Shown: one piece after another, positions 37,982 through 47,177 of the stretch
Layout of the letters: the number at the start of each line of letters is the position of its first letter
How positions within the stretch are numbered: the stretch's first letter is position 1
DNA from: an uncultured Erythrobacter sp.
GTDB taxonomy: Bacteria; Pseudomonadota; Alphaproteobacteria; Sphingomonadales; Sphingomonadaceae
DNA length: 64,000 nucleotides
Assembly (NCBI GenBank): GCA_947502815.1
Contig: CANNBH010000001.1
Location: forward strand, 2,576,818-2,640,817
Reading direction: 5' to 3'
Notes under the pieces: generated by a model
Database searches by the model: none
What the model was told of the DNA's origin: nothing
Seen by the model: the letters and a program-made list of their open reading frames with translations, nothing else
Made by a program: the position numbers and the translations under genes

Positions 37982-39588
37982 TAGTCAAACTCGCCCTTCG
38001 CAAACGCCTCTGCCAGCGCGAATTTTTGAATTTTGCCTGACCCGGTCAGCGGGAATTCCGTCAGCCACACCCAATGCGCAGGGGTTTTTTGCGGTGACAG
38101 TCGCTCGCGGATAAAGGCTTTCAACGCATCGTCATCCGGACGCTCTGCGCCTTCCGCCATCCGCATAAAACACGCGACAATCTCGCCCCATTTTTCATCC
38201 GGCACACCGGCGCAGGCGACCTCGGCGATGGCGGGATGTTCTAGCAAGGCGGCTTCGATTTCAGCCGGGAACAGGTTTTCGCCGCCGCGGATGATCATCT
38301 CTTTCACCCGGCCCGTGATCCGCACATATCCGCGCGAACACATCGTGCCCAAATCGCCCGTGTGGAGCCAACCGTCTTTGTCGATCGTCTCAGCGGTTGC
38401 CGCCGGATTATCGTTGTAGCCGACCATCATGTTGAACCCGCGCATACAAATCTCGCCCTGTTCATCCACCGCGCACACGCTGGCATCCGCAGGAGAGAGG
38501 ATCGCGACTTCCATATGCGAACAGGGTTGTCCGATCGTTTCAGTCAAATCGGTGCCTGTATCGGTGGGCCATGCGGCGGTGATCGCAGGTGACGTTTCTG
38601 TCTGACCATAAACAATCAGGATCGGCACGCCGAAAACCTCCTGCGCGGCGCGGTTCAATTCCGGTTGTACCATCGCGCCGCCGCTGATCACTTGCTGCAC
38701 CGCAGAAACGTCGGTCGCGGTCGCTTTGGCCGCTTCGATAACGGCAAAGATCATGGTGGAAACGCCGCCCAGCACCTCCGGCTGCTCGCGCTCAATTGCT
38801 TTGGCAACGGCCACGGGATCAAACACAGATACCAGCAGCAATGTCGCTCCATGCGTCAGCACGCCCAGCACGCAAACGGCGCTGCCCGCTGTGTGGAACA
38901 GGGGGAATGGGCACATCACCGTCTTGCCCGGCCCCAAATCCCACCGCGCAAACACATCATAATTGCTTTGCACCAGACCGTGTTGATGCAGCAGAACCCC
39001 TTTGGGAAATCCCGTGGTGCCCGATGTGTATTGGATCATGCAAACATCGTGCGGTTTCGTGGCGCGCAATTCTACATCACCCAAGCCTGAAAACAGCTCG
39101 GCGTGATCCTCGATATCGATGATAAAGTCTGATGCTGCGGTACCGACAGCGGCCTCATCCACCACTGGGCGCAGCGCGTTGCCGCGCACATTGGGCTGGT
39201 AATAGACTGCGCCAGCGCCCGATTGTTCCAGCACATATCGCACTTCGCGCACGGTGAAGGAGGGATTGACCGTAACCAGCACCAATCCTGCCATCGCCGC
39301 GCCCAATTGAACCATCACCCATTCGGGGCAATTGCCGCCCATGATCGCAATTCGCGTGCCTGCCTGATGCCGGGCGGCAAGCGCGCGTCCGCACCGCTCT
39401 GCATCGCGGAGAAGCTCTGTGAAGGTCCACTCACGCCCAACCGTTCCATCGGCCAGCAATTCTCGCAGCGCCTTTGCATCCCCCCGCTCCGCCGCCTGTT
39501 CACGCAGCACCTGTTCGATGGTGCGCTCCCGATATTCGGTGTCCGCCTGTGCCGGACAATAGGCCTGCGTCAGATTGAGTGTGTACAT
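37981..39588 (-). CDS. AMP-dependent acyl-CoA synthetase/ligase
   Basis: The 535-residue protein is a class I adenylate-forming enzyme that activates a carboxylic acid as acyl-AMP and then acyl-CoA. Motifs: YTSGTTGFPKG (ATP loop), VYGQTETSP, GWLHTGDLG, and the C-terminal lysine in TGSGKIQKF. It resembles medium/long-chain fatty acyl ligases (FadD3/FadD35 style) but the substrate cannot be read. It starts 107 bases from nadA on the other strand and is convergent with the PadR-linked membrane protein. Confidence 0.92.
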   Translation of the reverse strand: MYTLNLTQAYCPAQADTEYRERTIEQVLREQAAERGDAKALRELLADGTVGREWTFTELLRDAERCGRALAARHQAGTRIAIMGGNCPEWVMVQLGAAMAGLVLVTVNPSFTVREVRYVLEQSGAGAVYYQPNVRGNALRPVVDEAAVGTAASDFIIDIEDHAELFSGLGDVELRATKPHDVCMIQYTSGTTGFPKGVLLHQHGLVQSNYDVFARWDLGPGKTVMCPFPLFHTAGSAVCVLGVLTHGATLLLVSVFDPVAVAKAIEREQPEVLGGVSTMIFAVIEAAKATATDVSAVQQVISGGAMVQPELNRAAQEVFGVPILIVYGQTETSPAITAAWPTDTGTDLTETIGQPCSHMEVAILSPADASVCAVDEQGEICMRGFNMMVGYNDNPAATAETIDKDGWLHTGDLGTMCSRGYVRITGRVKEMIIRGGENLFPAEIEAALLEHPAIAEVACAGVPDEKWGEIVACFMRMAEGAERPDDDALKAFIRERLSPQKTPAHWVWLTEFPLTGSGKIQKFALAEAFAKGEFD

Positions 39589-39695
39589 GCGTCATTCTCC
39601 CCGCAAAGACGCTAGCACAAAAGCCGCGTAAATCTCTCGCAAATCGGCGCATTAATCCCTACATCTGGCGAAAGATTGTTATTGAGGATCACACG

Positions 39696-40697
39696 ATGAG
39701 CATCGAAACCAAAATTCCTAGCGGCGATGATCTGCATGCTGAGATTGATCGTTTGCGCAAAGAGCGCAACGCCGTGATCCTGGCGCATTATTATCAAACG
39801 CCCGATATTCAGGATATTGCCGATTTCGTCGGAGACAGCCTCGAACTGTCGCGCAAAGCCGCTGAAACCGATGCCGATGTGATCCTGTTTTGCGGCGTGA
39901 AATTCATGGCCGACACGGCGAAGATCCTGTCGCCAGAAAAGACAGTGATCCTGCCTGATATGGACGCCGGGTGCTCACTCGAAGACAGCTGCCCGCCGGA
40001 GAAATTTAAAGCGTTCCGTGAGGCGCATCCCGATCACATCGCGCTGACCTACATCAATTGCTCGACCGAGGTGAAGGCGCTGTCCGACATCATCGTGACG
40101 TCATCCAGCGCGGAGACGATCCTTGAGCAAATCCCGGCGGATCAAAAGATCATCTTTGGCCCTGACCGCCACCTTGGCGGATGGCTGAGCCGCAAGTTTG
40201 ATCGCGAAATGCTGCTGTGGCCGGGCGTTTGCATCGTGCACGAAGCGTTCAGCGAAACCGAGCTGCTGAAATTGAAGGAAAAGCACCCCGACGCGCCAAT
40301 TGCTGCGCACCCGGAATGTCCTCCAACGATCATCGACCACGCCGACTATGTTGGCTCCACCAGCGGCATTTTGAAATTTGCGCAAGGCTTCGAAGGCGAC
40401 ACTCTGATCGTCGCGACCGAACCGCACATCATGCACCAAATGGAAAAGGCGCTGCCCGAAAAAACCTTCATCGGCGCACCGGGCGCGGACGGAAATTGTT
40501 CGTGCAACATCTGCCCCTACATGGCGCTCAACACGATGGAGAAAATGTACACCGCCCTGCGCGATCTGGAACCTAAGATTGAGATCGAAGAAGGCATGCG
40601 ATTGAAGGCGAAAGAAAGCCTCGACCGGATGCTGGGCATGGCCAGCGGAACTGTGGGTCTGGGCGATTTGAGCAAGGTGCCGTTCAGTGCGGACTAG
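39696..40697 (+). CDS. nadA: Quinolinate synthase A
   Basis: NadA condenses iminoaspartate and dihydroxyacetone phosphate to quinolinate using a 4Fe-4S cluster. The ATG at 39696 follows a GAGG and gives 333 residues. Cluster cysteines sit in DMDAGCSLEDSC, TYINCSTEVKA and GNCSCNICPYM. Substrate residues are in AHYYQTPD and HPECPP. nadB and nadC are not adjacent. Confidence 0.97.
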   Translation: MSIETKIPSGDDLHAEIDRLRKERNAVILAHYYQTPDIQDIADFVGDSLELSRKAAETDADVILFCGVKFMADTAKILSPEKTVILPDMDAGCSLEDSCPPEKFKAFREAHPDHIALTYINCSTEVKALSDIIVTSSSAETILEQIPADQKIIFGPDRHLGGWLSRKFDREMLLWPGVCIVHEAFSETELLKLKEKHPDAPIAAHPECPPTIIDHADYVGSTSGILKFAQGFEGDTLIVATEPHIMHQMEKALPEKTFIGAPGADGNCSCNICPYMALNTMEKMYTALRDLEPKIEIEEGMRLKAKESLDRMLGMASGTVGLGDLSKVPFSAD

Positions 40698-40713
40698 CTA
40701 ACGATCGCCCATT

Positions 40714-41088
40714 ATGGCGGGGTTGATAAAGATTTCGGGGTGGTTCTTCGCGATTGCGTTGTGCGCAGTGTTCTTTCTATGCGTTGGGTCAGCGATCCAT
40801 GTACGAAGCGCCGTAGCTGGCGGAGCGTTGGATACCGAATATGGTCCATGCCGGATGGTGAAGGATTATCGGAGCAATCCCTACGTCAAGAATCATATAG
40901 ATAACGCGATGTGGCGCTCAATCACTGGCTTGCCAACCGATGGAGAGTCTGGTCGCGCTTGGCGGCTCAGAAGCATGTACACCTATCTTGGCATGAGGCT
41001 GGCCTATACAGACGAGGAACGGCGGGAATTGATCTTGCCAAAGCTCGAAGTGCTTCCGATTTGCGAGCGTGTTCTTTCAAACTCCTAA
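40714..41088 (+). CDS. Hypothetical protein with one membrane helix
   Basis: The 124-residue product has a hydrophobic N-terminus (SGWFFAIALCAVFFLCVGSA) and a soluble rest with two cysteines (YGPCRMVK, PICERVL) that could bond. It starts 16 bases after nadA without a clear ribosome-binding site and overlaps the end of the convergent transporter gene by 4 bases. No family is recognised. Confidence 0.55.
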   Translation: MAGLIKISGWFFAIALCAVFFLCVGSAIHVRSAVAGGALDTEYGPCRMVKDYRSNPYVKNHIDNAMWRSITGLPTDGESGRAWRLRSMYTYLGMRLAYTDEERRELILPKLEVLPICERVLSNS

Positions 41089-42005
41089 ACCTCGGCTTTA
41101 GCGCGGGACGCAGGCTTTGGTTGAACTCCGCGCGCCACCACCAGCGCACTCCCAAGCAGCACCATTCCGCCGATATCCAGCGGCGTCAGAACCTCGCCAA
41201 ACACGCTCCACCCAATCACCGCCGCAATCGCGGGCTGAGTCAGCAGCGCGAGGCCAATAATCAGCGGGGGGAAATGGCCAAGGGAGTAGACCAGCAGGCC
41301 CTGCCCGATAAGCTGGCTTGTCACGAACAACACCACAATTGGCGTCCAGTCGGTGGGCCAGATTGGCTCTCCCAGAAACACCGCCAGCGCCAGCAAGGCT
41401 GGACATGCAAAGACGCTCACCCACACCAGCAGGCTCCACGCCCCAAACCGCGACCTTTCCCCCTGCAGGGTCAGCAAATAGACCGCGTAGAGCAGGCCGG
41501 CAACAATGCAGAATAGGTCACCTGCGAAAGTCTCGGTCGAAATTTCAAGGCTGCGGCCCAGCAATATGCCCGCCCCCGAAAGCGCAAACACAATCGCCAC
41601 CCATTCCAGCCCGCGCGGCAATATGCGCGCGATGATAAAGCCCCAGAACAACAGGATGATTGACCCGGCGTTGCCAAACAGGGTCGCATTGCCCAGCCGC
41701 GTCATGCCGATCCCAATGTGCCAGCTGGCAAGATCGCCCGCAAAAGCAAGCGCGCCAATCGCGACCAAAGTCAATGTCCGCTTGGGCATCCCCGTCAGCC
41801 GTTGCCCCGCCACTCTTGCGAAAACCACCAGAAACGGCAGCGCCAAAAACAACCGCCAAAACGCCGCGCTCACCGGCCCAGTATCAGTCAACCGGACCAG
41901 CCAAGGCCCCAATGCCAGGGCGAAATTCCCACCCAGCAAAGCCAGCGCCAAAACAAAGGCATAGCGCCGCCCAAGTATTGCTTTTGATGACCCCTCAAAT
42001 TCCAT
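41085..42005 (-). CDS. EamA/DMT family transporter
   Basis: The 306-residue protein has ten hydrophobic helices arranged as two EamA repeats (first half AALLG..., second LLYAVYLLTLQGERSRFG). The family exports small metabolites and amino acids; the substrate cannot be inferred. It is divergent from the flavin oxidoreductase. Confidence 0.88.
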   Translation of the reverse strand: MEFEGSSKAILGRRYAFVLALALLGGNFALALGPWLVRLTDTGPVSAAFWRLFLALPFLVVFARVAGQRLTGMPKRTLTLVAIGALAFAGDLASWHIGIGMTRLGNATLFGNAGSIILLFWGFIIARILPRGLEWVAIVFALSGAGILLGRSLEISTETFAGDLFCIVAGLLYAVYLLTLQGERSRFGAWSLLVWVSVFACPALLALAVFLGEPIWPTDWTPIVVLFVTSQLIGQGLLVYSLGHFPPLIIGLALLTQPAIAAVIGWSVFGEVLTPLDIGGMVLLGSALVVARGVQPKPASRAKAEV

Positions 42006-42072
42006 ACTTGCGCCCTAGCCCCTTCGCCTCCAAGTGAATAGCCAATTGAAACTGAAAAGAGGATTTCCGCCC

Positions 42073-43182
42073 ATGCATGACGTTCTGTTCCAACCGCTGA
42101 AAATGGGTGCCCTAGAGGCGAAGAACCGGATCTTCATGGCACCGCTCACCCGTGGGCGCGCCGCCGATCCGATGTTCACGCCTAACGAATTGATGGGCAC
42201 CTATTACGAACAACGCGCGGGCGCGGGCATGATCTTAACCGAAGCCACCGGGATCAGCGTAGAAGGGCTCGGTTGGCCATCGGCTCCGGGTATTTGGAGC
42301 GACGAACAGACCGAAGCGTGGAAGCCGATTGTCAAACGCGTCCACGATGCAGGCGGCCTGATCGTGATGCAGCTGTGGCATATGGGCCGGATTGTGCACC
42401 CCTATTTCCTAGGCGGCGAAGCGCCAGTTTCAGCCAGTGCCACCAAGGCCCCCGGCGAAGCGCACACGCCCGAAGGGAAGAGCGAATATGCGACCGCGCG
42501 CGAAATGACGCTGGAGGATATTGAACGGACAATCGGCGATTACCGCCGGGCCGCAGAAAACGCCAAGAAAGCCGGGTTTGACGGTGTCCAATTGCACGGC
42601 GCAAACGGATATTTGATCGACCAATTCCTGCGCGACAATTCTAACCTGCGCACCGATGATTATGGCGGATCACCGGAGAACCGTACCCGTTTCATGCGCG
42701 AAGTTTTGGAAGCGATCATTGATGTGTGGGGCGCGGACCGGGTTGGTATTCGGCTATCTCCCAACGGCGATTCCCAAGGGGCCGATGACAGCGATCCTGC
42801 GGCGATCTTCGGCGCGGCGTCGCAGGTGTGCCAGGACCTAGGCCTCGCCTTTGTCGAACTGCGCCAGCCGGGGCCAGACGGGACATTTGGCCGAACCGAT
42901 GTGCCCCAGCAAGACGCAGTGATCCGTGCCAATTACAAAGGCCCATTGATCCTAAATTCCGATTACAGCGCGGCGCAAGCCGATGGCGATGTGTCCAGCG
43001 GGCGGTGCGAAGCGGTCAGTTTTGGACGCCCGTATATCTCCAACCCCGATCTGGAAAAACGGATCGCGGCAGGGGCAGAATTCAACCCCAACAAGGACGT
43101 GCCGAAAAGCTGGTACTTCCCCATCCCGCAAGGGTATGTCGACTATCCCACGCTTGAAGAAGAGCAGGCCTCTGCGGCCTGA
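42073..43182 (+). CDS. Old Yellow Enzyme family NADH:flavin oxidoreductase
   Basis: FMN-dependent ene-reductases reduce activated alkenes and nitro compounds. The ATG at 42073 gives 369 residues beginning MHDVLFQPLKMGALEAKNRI. Marks include APLTRGRA, QLWHMGRI, the active-site HGANGYLIDQFL, and SPENRTRF. It resembles NemA/XenB. An in-frame GTG at 42034 adds 13 residues but has no better ribosome site. The minus-strand lipoprotein follows in convergent orientation. Confidence 0.93.
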   Translation: MHDVLFQPLKMGALEAKNRIFMAPLTRGRAADPMFTPNELMGTYYEQRAGAGMILTEATGISVEGLGWPSAPGIWSDEQTEAWKPIVKRVHDAGGLIVMQLWHMGRIVHPYFLGGEAPVSASATKAPGEAHTPEGKSEYATAREMTLEDIERTIGDYRRAAENAKKAGFDGVQLHGANGYLIDQFLRDNSNLRTDDYGGSPENRTRFMREVLEAIIDVWGADRVGIRLSPNGDSQGADDSDPAAIFGAASQVCQDLGLAFVELRQPGPDGTFGRTDVPQQDAVIRANYKGPLILNSDYSAAQADGDVSSGRCEAVSFGRPYISNPDLEKRIAAGAEFNPNKDVPKSWYFPIPQGYVDYPTLEEEQASAA

Positions 43183-43190
43183 CGCGTGAC

Positions 43191-43541
43191 CTATTGCGGA
43201 GCTGCCGGTGGTTCCGGCGGCTCCGGTTGAGGCGGCGCCTCGGCGCTCTCACCCAAAGCATCTGGGCTTTCGGTGGTGGTTTGGATGGTTGTCTCTACGA
43301 CCGTTCGCCCGCCATCGCTGCTGGTTTCTTGAGTGACAGTGGTGGTGCGTTCCGCAGGCGGCGAGGTGGATGTTAATTCCTCTAAGGGGATCATCTCATC
43401 GCTGATCGTTCCGCCCAGCACATTGCCGCTTGCGGTGCCATCGCTCTGACTGGCCGCAGCCTCCTCTGGCTCTGCTTCGTCTTCGCATGCGGAAAGCAGC
43501 AGCAAGGGCAGCACCAAGAGTGAACCCAATTTCTTCGTCAT
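43191..43541 (-). CDS. Small Thr/Glu/Pro-rich lipoprotein
   Basis: The 116-residue product has a lipoprotein signal with lipobox LLSAC, after which it is disordered and rich in Glu, Ser, Thr and Pro ([20 protein letters not shown], ending [14 protein letters not shown]). Its start overlaps the lipB stop by four bases, so the two are co-translated. Function unknown. Confidence 0.75.
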   Translation of the reverse strand: MTKKLGSLLVLPLLLLSACEDEAEPEEAAASQSDGTASGNVLGGTISDEMIPLEELTSTSPPAERTTTVTQETSSDGGRTVVETTIQTTTESPDALGESAEAPPQPEPPEPPAAPQ

Positions 43542-44239
43542 GTTTTACAAGCCTTTTGCCGCGCCGCCTCTAACGCGCTCAGAAACCCTTCTGCGCGCGC
43601 GATCAGCGCCTCATCCCATTCATCATTGCTGACATTCTTGCCCAGTTTCGCAAGGCTGGTGACCCCAAATTCATCGATCCCGCAAGGGATTATCCCGCTA
43701 AAATGCGACAGGTCCGGGTCAAGATTGACCGAAAATCCATGCATTGTGACCCAACGGCGCACGCGCACGCCGATGGCACCAACCTTTGCCTCTCGCCCGT
43801 CTGTGTCGCGGGTCCAAATGCCAACGCGCCCTTCGGCTCGCCATGCTTCGACGCCAAAATCCGATAGCGTGTCGATCACCCACCCTTCTATTGAATGGAC
43901 AAAGCAGCGCACATCCTTGCCGCGTTTGCCCAGATCCAACATGAGATAGCCGACCCGCTGGCCCGGCCCGTGATAGGTGTAGCGCCCCCCGCGTCCGGCA
44001 ACGATCACGTCAAATTGCGGATTGATCAATTCGGCTTCGTCCGCGCTTGTCCCGGCGGTGTAGACAGGCGGATGGTCAAGCAGCCACGCCAATTCCGATG
44101 CCTCGCCAGCGGCAACCGCCGCGTTGCGCGCTTCCATCTCGCCAAGTGCCTGTTCATAGGGAACTAAGGCGGTCTCCCGCCGCCATTCGAGGCTGTCGGC
44201 CCCGGTCAAAGGGGGCAATTGTGGAGCTGTGCTTGCCAT
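43538..44239 (-). CDS. lipB: Octanoyl-[acyl-carrier protein]-protein N-octanoyltransferase
   Basis: LipB moves octanoyl groups to lipoyl domains of dehydrogenase complexes. The 233-residue protein has [16 protein letters not shown], the catalytic Lys in [18 protein letters not shown] and the catalytic Cys in GIIPCGIDE. It is followed by the small lipoprotein gene. lipA is not in the window. Confidence 0.95.
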   Translation of the reverse strand: MASTAPQLPPLTGADSLEWRRETALVPYEQALGEMEARNAAVAAGEASELAWLLDHPPVYTAGTSADEAELINPQFDVIVAGRGGRYTYHGPGQRVGYLMLDLGKRGKDVRCFVHSIEGWVIDTLSDFGVEAWRAEGRVGIWTRDTDGREAKVGAIGVRVRRWVTMHGFSVNLDPDLSHFSGIIPCGIDEFGVTSLAKLGKNVSNDEWDEALIARAEGFLSALEAARQKACKT

Positions 44240-44378
44240 ACTGCTTGGGTGGGGGCATTGACCGCCTAGATCAAGGGTGAATTGTCACCCCGCCCCCGCG
44301 CCGCCGCTTTCTAACACGCAAGAGAGCGACGATGACATTAGGCTCGCCGGGCGAAACCGCACTAACAGGGGAAATGCG

Positions 44379-45218
44379 TTGAAACTGGATATGGGCAAAG
44401 CGTGGAATGACGCCGCCGCGCTCTTGCAGGCTAACTTTGGTCTGATCGCAACGATATTGGGGCTGTATTATTTTCTGCCGTCGTTTGCGATTGCCTTGCT
44501 GTTTCCTGAAATCGCCAACCCTGCACCGCCCGAAATTCCGCCGGGAACCGATCCAGAGGTCGCTTTGGCTGCCATATCGGCGTTTATTGAAGAGCAATAT
44601 GCGCAAAGCTGGCCGTTCCTGTTGGCGATCACATTGGCGCAGTATATCGGCACCGTGTCTGTTTTGGCGCTCTTTCCCAACCAAGGCAGCGCAACCGTTG
44701 GCGACGCGATGAAGTCTGGTTTTGTTGGCACGCCCTCCTACCTTGCGACACAATTGATCTTTGTGATCGCCGCCAGCTTGGCCGTGGGTTTGATCGGCGG
44801 CCTGATGCTCGCATTGTCGCCCTTTGCCGGGATTCCTGTGATTGTTTTGATGATGGTCGGTGTCGCCTATGTGGCGGTCAAATTGACATTGGTGCCGGCA
44901 GTCATTGCGATGGAGGGGGAATTGAACCCCATCAAAGCCATGAAGCGTTCATGGGCGCTGACCAAAGGCAATTCGGTTCTCATCTTCTTCTTCTTGCTGG
45001 TCCTGTTCATCGTCATGGGATTGATCGCATTGGTGGCAACGATGCTGGTCACGGTGGTATTTGCAGCGATCGGGGGCACGGTTGCGCAAATCGGAACCGG
45101 CTTCGTCGAAAGCCTGATTAACGCTGTCACTGGCGGGGTGTTCTTGATCGTTCTTGCCTCAATCTATCGCCAATTGGCATCGCCGGGCGGTTCGGGCGAA
45201 CTTGATGTGTTTGATTGA
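44379..45218 (+). CDS. Multi-helix membrane protein, unknown function
   Basis: With a TTG start at 44379, preceded by AGGGGAAA, the product has 279 residues and about six membrane helices. A segment KLTLVPAVIAMEGELNPIKA followed by MKRSWALTKGNSV is typical of YciC or glycerophosphodiester phosphodiesterase membrane-domain-like proteins. An ATG at 44391 is an alternative start. Its stop overlaps a possible TTG start of the next gene, so an operon with the MFS gene is likely. Confidence 0.75.
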   Translation: MKLDMGKAWNDAAALLQANFGLIATILGLYYFLPSFAIALLFPEIANPAPPEIPPGTDPEVALAAISAFIEEQYAQSWPFLLAITLAQYIGTVSVLALFPNQGSATVGDAMKSGFVGTPSYLATQLIFVIAASLAVGLIGGLMLALSPFAGIPVIVLMMVGVAYVAVKLTLVPAVIAMEGELNPIKAMKRSWALTKGNSVLIFFFLLVLFIVMGLIALVATMLVTVVFAAIGGTVAQIGTGFVESLINAVTGGVFLIVLASIYRQLASPGGSGELDVFD

Positions 45219-45229
45219 CGCCAAGCCTG

Positions 45230-46627
45230 ATGGCCAATGATCCCCCCTCTGTAATGCAGGCCAGCGCGTCTGAACCGCCTGCGTCCAGCCCGATATCGAG
45301 CGGCCGGATGGCGCTGCTCTTTATCGTGATGCTGGTCACGGCCGCGGGCAACACGGCGATGCAGTCGGTGATGCCATCGATCGGCACCGCGCTTAAAGTC
45401 GATGATGTCTGGATCAGTCTTGCTTACAGCTGGTCGGCGTTGTTGTGGGTTGTTTGCGCACCGATTTGGGCGCGGCGATCGGATCGGCGCGGGCGCAAGG
45501 CGATGATGGCGCTGGGCCTCATTGGTTTTATCACCTCCATGGCCCTGTGCGGGGCGGTGCTTTGGGCAGGGCTTTCAGGCTGGCTTACCGCGTTCTGGGC
45601 TCTGATCGCCTTTGCCGCTGCGCGCGGCCTGTATGGCGGTTTTGGCAGCGCTGCCCCGCCGGCGGTGCAGGCCTATGTCGCATCGCGCACACCGCGTGCG
45701 GAGCGCACCAACGCCCTTTCTTTGATCGCATCCAGTTTTGGCCTTGGCACCGTGATCGGCCCCGCGCTTGCCCCGCTTATGGTTTTGCCGTTCATGGGGC
45801 TGGGTCTGACCGGGCCGTTTATCTGTTTCGCTGTGATTGGGCTGGCCGCGCTGGTGCTGCTGCGTTGGCGGCTGCCCAATGACGAACCGCAATTTGCCGC
45901 ACGCGGACGCACAGCGGCCTATTCCAGCGGGCCGGGCGCTCCAACTTTGCAGGAACACGGTGAAGCGGACGACGATGATGAGAACGGGGCCAAAGATGCA
46001 TTGGACGACGCAGAGCCCGCGCGTCTCAAATGGTTTGAACCGCGCCTGCGGCCGTGGGTAATCGCGGGATTGGTTGGCGGGCACGCACAGGCGATGGTGC
46101 TTGGTATCTCTGGCTTTTTGGTGCTCGACCGATTGGGTCTAAGGGACAATCCGGCCGAAGGCGCCGGGCCCGTCGGACTGGTCTTGATGGCCGGGGCCAT
46201 TGCGACCCTGCTGGCGCAATGGGGTCTGATCCCGCGTTTCAATCTGGGCCCGCGCGCCGCGACCTTATCCGGAATTCTGGTGGCCGCCGCTGGGACAGCC
46301 ATGCTTGGCGCGGCGGGCAATTTGCACACAATCGCGCTGGGATATGCCATCGCGTCGCTTGGGTTTGGACTGTTTCGTCCGGGCACGACCGCGGGCACTT
46401 CGTTGGCTGTTACCCGCGCCGAGCAAGGGCAAGCGTCAGGCGTTGTGGCAAGCGTGGCCGGGGCGAGCTTTATCTATGCACCGGCGCTGGGCGTGTGGCT
46501 CTATAATCTGAGCGACTGGCTGGGTTTTGGACTGATCATCGCGCTGTGTCTCGCTGTGTTCGCGCTGGGTTGGCGCGGATTGGCCAGCGACACTGTCCTC
46601 ACAGGTGAACGCGAAACCGCCGACTAA
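45230..46627 (+). CDS. Major facilitator superfamily transporter
   Basis: The 465-residue protein has twelve membrane helices in two halves. The MFS loop motif between helices 2 and 3 reads WARRSDRRGRKAMM. A long acidic cytoplasmic loop (GEADDDDENGAKDALDD) separates the halves. It resembles drug:proton antiporters such as TetA-like exporters; the substrate is unknown. I use the ATG at 45230; a TTG at 45215 overlapping the previous stop is possible. Confidence 0.88.
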   Translation: MANDPPSVMQASASEPPASSPISSGRMALLFIVMLVTAAGNTAMQSVMPSIGTALKVDDVWISLAYSWSALLWVVCAPIWARRSDRRGRKAMMALGLIGFITSMALCGAVLWAGLSGWLTAFWALIAFAAARGLYGGFGSAAPPAVQAYVASRTPRAERTNALSLIASSFGLGTVIGPALAPLMVLPFMGLGLTGPFICFAVIGLAALVLLRWRLPNDEPQFAARGRTAAYSSGPGAPTLQEHGEADDDDENGAKDALDDAEPARLKWFEPRLRPWVIAGLVGGHAQAMVLGISGFLVLDRLGLRDNPAEGAGPVGLVLMAGAIATLLAQWGLIPRFNLGPRAATLSGILVAAAGTAMLGAAGNLHTIALGYAIASLGFGLFRPGTTAGTSLAVTRAEQGQASGVVASVAGASFIYAPALGVWLYNLSDWLGFGLIIALCLAVFALGWRGLASDTVLTGERETAD

Positions 46628-46648
46628 TCCTCGGCCGGTTTGCTCGCT

Positions 46649-46993
46649 TCAAAGAAGCTCTAAAACGGCGTCTTGAGGACGGCAAATCGCGACGCCTTTT
46701 TCCGTTTCAACCAAAGGCCGGTTGATCAAAATCGGGTCCGCAACCATCGCGGCGATAACCGTGGGTCCATCGGCATCGGGCAACCCGCGTTCTTCCGCAT
46801 TGGTGCCGCGCAGACGCAGCCCCTCAGCGGGCGTGATCCCGGCGTCTTTGTAAAGCTGTTCCAGCTTTTCGGCGCTGGGCGGGTTTTTGAGATATTCCAC
46901 CACTGTCAGTTCGACCCCGCCATGCTCTTCAAGGATCGCCTTCACTTTGCGCGATGTGCCGCATTTGGGGTTGTGCCAGAGTGTCGCTTTCAT
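46649..46993 (-). CDS. ArsC-family arsenate reductase (glutaredoxin type)
   Basis: The 114-residue protein has the catalytic Cys in HNPKCGTSRK at residue 11 and the arginines of the ArsC family (LRLRGTNAEE, LINRPLV). It would reduce arsenate with glutathione/glutaredoxin. There is no ars operon nearby, so a role as a generic ArsC/Spx-like thiol protein is also possible. It is convergent with the MFS gene. Confidence 0.88.
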   Translation of the reverse strand: MKATLWHNPKCGTSRKVKAILEEHGGVELTVVEYLKNPPSAEKLEQLYKDAGITPAEGLRLRGTNAEERGLPDADGPTVIAAMVADPILINRPLVETEKGVAICRPQDAVLELL

Positions 46994-47098
46994 GCCGGTG
47001 TGCTCCTTACGGTTTCAGCGCTGTTAGGGCACAGGTCGCTACTGCAAAAGCGGCAAAATGGCCACACCCGAGGCAGCGATTTGAGTCAATTTCCAATC

Positions 47099-47114
47099 TT
47101 GCGAATTATTATCA
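47099..47114. promoter_or_regulatory. Fur-type operator
   Basis: Read on the minus strand the site is TGATAATAATTCGCAA, matching the Fur 7-1-7 pattern TGATAAT-n-ATTATCA in 12 of 14 defined positions. It lies 64 bases before the receptor start, as expected for iron repression of a siderophore receptor. Confidence 0.65.
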
Positions 47115-47177
47115 AAAGAGTCCTTGCACTTGCGAGTAGGTTGCAATAGCGACTTTTCCACCGACGAAAGGGACTCA

